A stretch of DNA of 14,129 nt from an uncultured Fibrobacterota bacterium (GTDB lineage: Bacteria > Fibrobacterota > Chitinivibrionia > Chitinivibrionales > CAIOZP01): positions 1 through 14,129 of the forward strand of contig CAIOZP010000539.1 in assembly GCA_903862805.1 (NCBI GenBank), written 5' to 3'. The notes below the pieces were generated by a model. It saw only the letters and a program-made list of their open reading frames with translations. It was not told the DNA's origin and made no database searches. Position 1 is the stretch's first letter. Each line of letters begins with the position of its first letter. A program made the translations under genes and the position numbers. Below, piece by piece: positions 7,284 to 12,839 of this stretch.

Positions 7284-7919
7284 ATGAAGCTTTTTAACGG
7301 GTTGATGGTTTTGTTCGCTGTGTTTTTCGCTGCTGCTGTGCAGGGCGAAGTCCAGCAGTACATCCTTCAGCCTGGCGACGTGATTTCAATTGATGTCGTC
7401 GAGCATCCCGAATTTTCCGGCCGCCACAAAATCCGCCCTGACGGAAGAATAAATTATCCGGTTCTCGGTGAAATAGAAGTTTCCGGACTCACGTGCGAGC
7501 AACTTGTAAAAGTCATGCAGGGGAAACTTACTTCTTACGTCAACAACCCGGTAGTTTCTGTGTCAATCGAAGCATATTACGCGAACAAGGTATATGTTCT
7601 CGGCAATGTAAGAAATTCAGGCCAATTCGAGATATACGAACCTGTCGATCTTCTCAAGGTTCTTGCCATGTGCGGTGGTCTTGTAAATCAGCGTGTCAAA
7701 ACCCTGAAAATCATCAGGGCCGATGGCTCAGTGGTAACGGTTTCCACGAAAGAGATTTTCGGGGCGGGAGCCAAGCAGAAGTACATGATGTACCCGGGCG
7801 ACACCATGTTTGTTCCACATACCGCCGAAATTCCCTGGGCATTGATTTCATCATTGCTCGGCATCATAAGTGTCTCTCTTGGAATTGTCCTCAGCGTAAA
7901 TGCTCTCGCAAAAAAATAG
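7284..7919 (+). CDS. Wza/GumB-like polysaccharide export protein
   Basis: Members of this family form the periplasmic and outer-membrane conduit that exports capsule or exopolysaccharide, working with a Wzc-type co-polymerase. The 211-residue product begins with a signal peptide (about 1-21, ending VQG). The polysaccharide export domain (about 25-97) contains YILQPGDVISIDVVEHPEFS, RPDGRINYPVLGEI and NPVVSVSI. One SLBB domain (about 102-178) follows, with VYVLGNVRNSGQFEIYEPVDLLKVLAMCGGL and a PGDTMFVP closing strand. The end is a hydrophobic helix (about 183-208) followed by KK, placed where Wza has its outer-membrane helix. Unlike Wza there is no lipobox Cys, and only one SLBB domain is present, as in GumB/KpsD-type short forms. 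No strong Shine-Dalgarno sequence precedes ATG 7284. It is the first gene after the terminator and heads the EPS operon. Confidence 0.85.
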   Translation: MKLFNGLMVLFAVFFAAAVQGEVQQYILQPGDVISIDVVEHPEFSGRHKIRPDGRINYPVLGEIEVSGLTCEQLVKVMQGKLTSYVNNPVVSVSIEAYYANKVYVLGNVRNSGQFEIYEPVDLLKVLAMCGGLVNQRVKTLKIIRADGSVVTVSTKEIFGAGAKQKYMMYPGDTMFVPHTAEIPWALISSLLGIISVSLGIVLSVNALAKK

Positions 7920-7929
7920 CGGTTTTCAG

Positions 7930-8838
7930 ATGTCAAACAGTCCTGTAGTAATAACGGTTGGCGGTGGCAAGGGCGGAACCGGCAAATCCACCTTGAGTGC
8001 CGGTATCGGCTCGGTCTTGGCAGGCAGAGGAACCCGTGTAGTTCTGGTAGATGCCGATATTGGCGGAGCGAATCTTCACACAATGCTCGGCTTGCAGAGA
8101 CCACGCATTGGACTTGGCGATTTTCTTTCCGGACATATTTCAATAAATGATGCTACCGTCGCAACTTCCCAAAGCAATCTTCGGTTGCTGAGTGGTGCGA
8201 GTGATATGCTCGAACTCGCCGGCCCCGGTTACGCACAAAAACAGAAAATCATGTCAGGATTGGCCGGACTTGATGCCGACTGCATTATCATCGATCTTGG
8301 TGCTGGTTCTGGCCCAGTTTCAGCGGAGTTTTTTGCGGCATTCAAAGCTGGTGTAGTGGTACTCGACGGATTGCAAACATCTGTGGAAAATGCATACAGT
8401 TTCCTGAAAAACTCGGTAATAAGGGGACTGGCACGACAGTTTCCTGCTGGTCACCGCTTTCACAATCTTCTTTTGAAATTTGCAGATCCGCTTTCCCCCG
8501 GTGGGATTGCCGCTGTCAAGGATCTGCTGATGCAGGCGGCGAAGATTGAACCGGCATCTGTGCAGAAAGCACGTGACTGGCTCGCGTCAAGAAGATATTC
8601 AGTAGTGTGCAACATGGTACGTGACGGAAGCGATGTCGAAGGCGGAAGGCGCTTCTCGGATGTTGTTGCGAAGTATCTTGCCATAGAATGCGTTTATGCC
8701 GGATACATTGTATTCGACAACGCAGCACGGGATGCAATACGTTCAATGAAACCTTTCGCATCCATTGCCGGAGAACGTACACGTATCTGTCTCGAAACAG
8801 TCGCAGACAACATAATGACCATCGCCGGAGCCGATTGA
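7930..8838 (+). CDS. MinD/FlhG-like P-loop ATPase
   Basis: This is a 302-residue cytoplasmic ATPase of the MinD/ParA/Mrp superfamily, closest in feel to FlhG and to the MinD-like proteins of EPS loci. It has the deviant Walker A GGGKGGTGKST (11-21), the Walker A' VLVDADIGGANLH (38-50), and a Walker B CIIIDLGAGSG (118-128). The DLGAG form is seen in FlhG-like proteins, where MinD has DTPPG. A conserved-looking TSVENAYSFLKN follows. The C-terminus has no basic amphipathic helix of the kind that targets MinD to membranes. Such ATPases position or count surface machines; its partner here is probably the EPS or pilus machinery, an inference from position. I chose ATG 7930, 10 bases after the previous stop; ATG 7900 would add ten residues and overlap the upstream gene. 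The next gene starts two bases after its stop. Confidence 0.85.
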   Translation: MSNSPVVITVGGGKGGTGKSTLSAGIGSVLAGRGTRVVLVDADIGGANLHTMLGLQRPRIGLGDFLSGHISINDATVATSQSNLRLLSGASDMLELAGPGYAQKQKIMSGLAGLDADCIIIDLGAGSGPVSAEFFAAFKAGVVVLDGLQTSVENAYSFLKNSVIRGLARQFPAGHRFHNLLLKFADPLSPGGIAAVKDLLMQAAKIEPASVQKARDWLASRRYSVVCNMVRDGSDVEGGRRFSDVVAKYLAIECVYAGYIVFDNAARDAIRSMKPFASIAGERTRICLETVADNIMTIAGAD

Positions 8839-8840
8839 CA

Positions 8841-9689
8841 ATGCGCGAGTTGCAATACTGGGGACTGACAGACAAGCCATTTGAAGAAGTCTGCGATACG
8901 CGTTTCTTTTTTGAAAACAGCGATCACCGTGAAGCTCTTGACAGGATGCTGTATGTTGTCAACGATCACAACATGAACATCGGTCTTCTCACAGGAGAAA
9001 TCGGCTCAGGAAAAACTCTTACACGTAATGTGTTTGTCAATTCACTTCCTTTACATCAGTTTGAAGCCGTGGTGTTCGATAATTCGAGCTTCAGTTATTC
9101 AGACATCCTTTACGACATCGTGAAATCGATTTCTTTCAGGGATCCGCGCGTTGCGCTTGTGAGCAATCTCGAAGAACCGATCAGAGGTGACAAATACCAA
9201 CTGACGATGCTGCTTCGGCAAAAACTCGACATACTGGCTTACCAGGAACACCGGCACCTCGTTGTGGTTTTCGACGAAGCTCAGCTTATGGAATCGCCTG
9301 TTCTCGATGAGCTCAAAGGTTTGACTAATATCAAATCGGAAACCGGCAGTCTTGTTACGATATTTCTTACCGGACAGCCGGAGCTTCGCGAAAGCATCAG
9401 GGCACTGCGTCAGGTCGATCAACGGATTTTCCTTCGGTACCATCTGAACAATCTCGATTTTCCCTCGACCATCAACTACATGAACCATCGGCTGCGAGTT
9501 GCCGGATTGTCACGAGGTTCCATGTTTTCCAATAGCGCGGCCGAGAGCATATTTCGCACAACTGCGGGGGTTCCGCGTGAAATCAACCGTATCTGCAAAC
9601 TACTTCTGAGTTACGGTTTTGCACATACCATTAAAGAAATTACCGCAGACGATGTAAAGGTCATTCTTGATGATCTGGAATCCTGCTGA
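8841..9689 (+). CDS. ExeA/GspA-like AAA ATPase
   Basis: A 282-residue AAA ATPase of the ExeA/GspA type, also known from exosortase (XrtA/PEP-CTERM) EPS loci as an 'XrtA-associated ATPase'. It begins YWGLTDKPFEEVCDTRFFF, the family's opening (Y-x-x-F-G-L-x-x-x-P-F). Walker A is GEIGSGKT (52-59), Walker B VVVFDEAQ (141-148), and sensor-1 is LTGQPEL. A winged-helix-like end contains TTAGVPREINRICK. It lacks the transmembrane and peptidoglycan-binding parts of full ExeA, so it should be cytoplasmic. Its job in EPS loci is not well established; ATP-driven assembly of the envelope machine is an inference. The start is ATG 8841, with GGAG at 8827-8830 in the end of the preceding gene. Its TGA overlaps the next ATG by one base. 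Confidence 0.88.
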   Translation: MRELQYWGLTDKPFEEVCDTRFFFENSDHREALDRMLYVVNDHNMNIGLLTGEIGSGKTLTRNVFVNSLPLHQFEAVVFDNSSFSYSDILYDIVKSISFRDPRVALVSNLEEPIRGDKYQLTMLLRQKLDILAYQEHRHLVVVFDEAQLMESPVLDELKGLTNIKSETGSLVTIFLTGQPELRESIRALRQVDQRIFLRYHLNNLDFPSTINYMNHRLRVAGLSRGSMFSNSAAESIFRTTAGVPREINRICKLLLSYGFAHTIKEITADDVKVILDDLESC

Positions 9690-12600
9690 TGAGCGACAGG
9701 AAAAAATCGGCACTTAATCTCGGCGACATCATTCGCAAACTCAATGACGGGAATGCGCCGGAGTCCGGCGCAGCTCCTGCATTGCGAGATCAGAACCGTT
9801 CCGATATTTCGGCAGGGAAAACTGCTTCGCAAATACAGTCCGAACTTCCACCTCAGCCGAAGTTTGGTATAAAGACACAACCTGAACCAATAGCACCTCT
9901 GCCACCTGTTTATCGGAACGAACCAGTTCCTCCCCCTGTTGCTCAGGTATATATGCCTCCGCCAGCACCCCCGTTGCATCAGACCCAGACTCAGCCGCAG
10001 CATGCTGTTGCGGCTCCGGTTCACCATCCTTCGCCCTCGGTTTTGCCTGCTCTGGCTAACAAGGGAAATCAGGACGATGACGACGATGAGCCATTCGACC
10101 TCGCTCCTTATATCGCGATTGTTATTCGCCGATGGAAGATGGTTGTGTTTGCACTTCTTATTGCGATAATTTATTCCATATTTCACTTTGTTTCGGCGCA
10201 ACATTTCTACATTGCACATGCAAGACTGCTTTTCAAACCGGAAACGGAGCAGGTTCTTGACGATCGAAACTTCGATATTTATGCCGACCGTGAAAAGAAT
10301 TTCAACACGCACCTCGAACTGCTGAAAAGCAGGGCCGTGCTTTCAATAGTTTCCGCCAAATTGGACAGCGAACCATCGGCAGTTGAAATATACAGCGCAC
10401 TTACCATCACTCCCGGAATGACTGGAACTGACCACAACGACATCATCGAGCTTTCTTACCAGAATGCAAATCCTGAAAAAGCCCGTGACGTACTCAACGA
10501 ACTCTGCCGTTCATACATCGACTACCGTCACGACATCAATTCACAGGAAGACTCCCGCCTGCTTGTAAAGCTCAACGATCAGATTGACAAAGTGCAAAGC
10601 GATCTCACGAACAAAGAAGACGCGCTCCGTGAATTCAAGGAGCAGAACCATTTAGTCGAGCTCTCAAGTGAAGCAAGCGAAATATCAAGCAAAGCCGCTC
10701 AAGTGGAAGCATCTTTGCACGAAACGGAAATGTCTTCATCGGAAAGCAGTGACCGCTTCAATGCAATCCAATCTCAGATCGGCAAACAGGACGTCGACGT
10801 CATTTCGTCAATTTCTTTTTCCAATCCGCTACAGACAAAACTATCCGAGCTTGAGATGGAGCTATCCACTCTTTCCGTCCAGTACGGACCGAACCATTAC
10901 AAAGTCAAGAATGTCACCGCCCAGATTGATTCATTGAAAAGGGCTCTTGGTACCGAATTGAGCAAAGATGCCGCAACCGGCAAAATGCTTATTAAAAATC
11001 CGATCAGAGAAAACCTGCGGCAGCAGATGGTGAGCGAAAAGGTCAGCCTCGTGGCATTGCAGGCACGTAAAAATGCTGAAGCAGCATACCTCTCACAGCT
11101 TGATTCGGCCATGAACCGGCTTCCGGCGACACAGCAGCAGTATGCGTATCTCGAACGTGAGACACAGTCGTTACTTGCCACACTTGAAATGCTGAAAACA
11201 AAATGCGAAGAGGTGAAGGTCAGACGCGACTCCAAAGAGACCGACATCAAAATCCTTGAATTCGCTGAAGTTCCACGCTCGTCAGTCAGCGGGGTAAAGG
11301 TCAACGATCTTTTTGTATATCTACTGGCAGGTTTGCTGGTTGGTATTCTACTCTGTTTCCTCATCGAATATCTCGATCAGTCGATAAAAGATCCCCGCTA
11401 CATCGAGAAGCAGCTCGGTATTCCGGTTGTCGGCCTTGTCCCACAGATCGACGACGACTCGGTACTAATTGACGTTCACAATCTGAGTCATGCTGTACTC
11501 GAACCGCTACGAAAATTGCGAATGTCCATCAAGCATCTTGCAGAGCAGAGAGGCGCAAGAGTCATCGCATTGTGCAGCCCTGTAAAAGGTGAAGGCAAGA
11601 CAACACTCGCCACAAATGTGGCCATTACTTTCGCTCTGGAAAAAATAAGAATCGTGATAGTCGATTGCGATTTGCGCCGGTCGCAGCTTCATCATGTGTT
11701 CCAGATTCCCAGAGAACGCGGCCTTTCAGATTACCTTCTCGGTAACATCAGCGTAACAGACTCCATGAAATCCGGAGGCATCGGCAATTTGCAGGTTGTC
11801 ACAGCCGGAACCAAACTCGACAATCCAGCAGAGCTTATCAGCTCACCAGCTTTTGCCAAATTCATCGCAGAACTTCGGCCTCACGCCGATATAATCATCT
11901 GCGATTCACCGGCGATCATACCAGTCAGTGATACCCTTCATATCGCCAGATTCATGGACATGTGCCTGCTCGTGGCACGTGCACATTGGACACCGTCCAA
12001 AGCACTGGCACAGACGGTCAATCAGCTGTCTATCATCGGCGTCAAACCCGCCGGATGTATAGTGAACGGACTGGCTCAGACGCGTGGATATTATCCTTAC
12101 TACTATGGCAACTATGGTTATTATCAATACAACTACGACTATGACAAAGAGCCGGAAGGCGTGTTCTCCATCCGCGAAATAGGACTCGCCTTTGACGAAA
12201 AAATCCGGACGATGGTTCGTACCGTGTCGGCAAATCTGCCCTCGATTGCCGCTCTTATACGCACACTTGTTTTCTCAAGAACCCTTGCCAGTCCGTCATT
12301 TTGGCTGGTGCTGATAGCTCTTGTCGGAACTACAATGGCGCGCAAACATTTTGAAGCACTGGAAAAGCTTGCCGGACCTAAGGAGATTATCACCTATGTC
12401 GGCGGCGCACCAAACAGCGCGGTTACGCTCAGGCAACCTGACGCAACCTCCGACAGCGGAATGGCGACCACGCCTTTCGGACTTGACGACAGTGTGTCAG
12501 AGCTTGTCGATGCGACTAACAGACGCGACACTACTTCTATATTCAGATTCTATGATCGCGAGTCGTTTTCATACCCGGGAGGAAATCTGGATATGCTGAA

Positions 12601-12829
12601 ACGGGATATTCTCGAGGATTTTACTCAGGACACACTCTGTGAAACAGGAACAGTTATAAAAACCGCCGCATTCAGTCGCGGTGATTCTTCGTATATTGAG
12701 ACCAGAACCGATATCCGTTTCAAAATGGGTGAACGTGTTGAAAAAAGCGAGTCACGAGTCTCGCGGGTATGGCATCTGAATAACGGTTCATGGCGAATCA
12801 TACGCGAGAAAGAATCCTCGCTGAATTGA
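9689..12829 (+). CDS. Wzc-like polysaccharide co-polymerase / BY-kinase with extra C-terminal membrane and NTF2-like part
   Basis: Wzc-type proteins set chain length and drive export with a Wza partner through cycles of tyrosine phosphorylation. This one has 1046 residues, against about 720 in E. coli Wzc. Order: cytoplasmic N-terminus with a Pro-rich stretch (about 53-120) and an acidic run (129-134); TM1 (about 151-168); Wzz periplasmic domain; long coiled coils (about 285-525); TM2 (about 541-559); BY-kinase domain with Walker A SPVKGEGKTT (630-639), Walker A' VDCDLRR (658-664), Walker B IIICDSPA (735-742); and a tyrosine cluster (801-818, eleven Tyr in 18 residues). The cluster is usually the C-terminus, but here about 225 further residues follow. 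These contain a short hydrophobic segment (about 871-884, FWLVLIALVGTTMA), a linker, and a domain (about 936-1044) ending SRVWHLNNGSWRIIRE, the style of NTF2/SnoaL-like folds. If the segment spans the membrane, that end is periplasmic. Confidence 0.88.
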   Translation: MSDRKKSALNLGDIIRKLNDGNAPESGAAPALRDQNRSDISAGKTASQIQSELPPQPKFGIKTQPEPIAPLPPVYRNEPVPPPVAQVYMPPPAPPLHQTQTQPQHAVAAPVHHPSPSVLPALANKGNQDDDDDEPFDLAPYIAIVIRRWKMVVFALLIAIIYSIFHFVSAQHFYIAHARLLFKPETEQVLDDRNFDIYADREKNFNTHLELLKSRAVLSIVSAKLDSEPSAVEIYSALTITPGMTGTDHNDIIELSYQNANPEKARDVLNELCRSYIDYRHDINSQEDSRLLVKLNDQIDKVQSDLTNKEDALREFKEQNHLVELSSEASEISSKAAQVEASLHETEMSSSESSDRFNAIQSQIGKQDVDVISSISFSNPLQTKLSELEMELSTLSVQYGPNHYKVKNVTAQIDSLKRALGTELSKDAATGKMLIKNPIRENLRQQMVSEKVSLVALQARKNAEAAYLSQLDSAMNRLPATQQQYAYLERETQSLLATLEMLKTKCEEVKVRRDSKETDIKILEFAEVPRSSVSGVKVNDLFVYLLAGLLVGILLCFLIEYLDQSIKDPRYIEKQLGIPVVGLVPQIDDDSVLIDVHNLSHAVLEPLRKLRMSIKHLAEQRGARVIALCSPVKGEGKTTLATNVAITFALEKIRIVIVDCDLRRSQLHHVFQIPRERGLSDYLLGNISVTDSMKSGGIGNLQVVTAGTKLDNPAELISSPAFAKFIAELRPHADIIICDSPAIIPVSDTLHIARFMDMCLLVARAHWTPSKALAQTVNQLSIIGVKPAGCIVNGLAQTRGYYPYYYGNYGYYQYNYDYDKEPEGVFSIREIGLAFDEKIRTMVRTVSANLPSIAALIRTLVFSRTLASPSFWLVLIALVGTTMARKHFEALEKLAGPKEIITYVGGAPNSAVTLRQPDATSDSGMATTPFGLDDSVSELVDATNRRDTTSIFRFYDRESFSYPGGNLDMLKRDILEDFTQDTLCETGTVIKTAAFSRGDSSYIETRTDIRFKMGERVEKSESRVSRVWHLNNGSWRIIREKESSLN

Positions 12830-12839
12830 GGTTGCAGAC

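Noticed and set aside
7493..7948. Plus-strand open frame of 151 codons within the Wza-like gene
   Set aside because: It is Cys/Arg/His-rich shadow sequence in another frame of a gene with clear export-domain motifs.
8688..8840. Upstream extension of the ExeA-like gene by 51 residues
   Set aside because: The extension lies inside the MinD-like gene in another frame and reads as Arg-rich shadow sequence; ATG 8841 has a Shine-Dalgarno site and begins at the family's normal N-terminus.
9611..10312. Minus-strand open frame of 233 codons across the end of the ExeA-like gene and start of the Wzc-like gene
   Set aside because: Its protein is Arg/Cys/Trp-rich with no recognisable domain, and it runs antisense to two well-supported genes; the Pro-rich region opposite explains the lack of stops.
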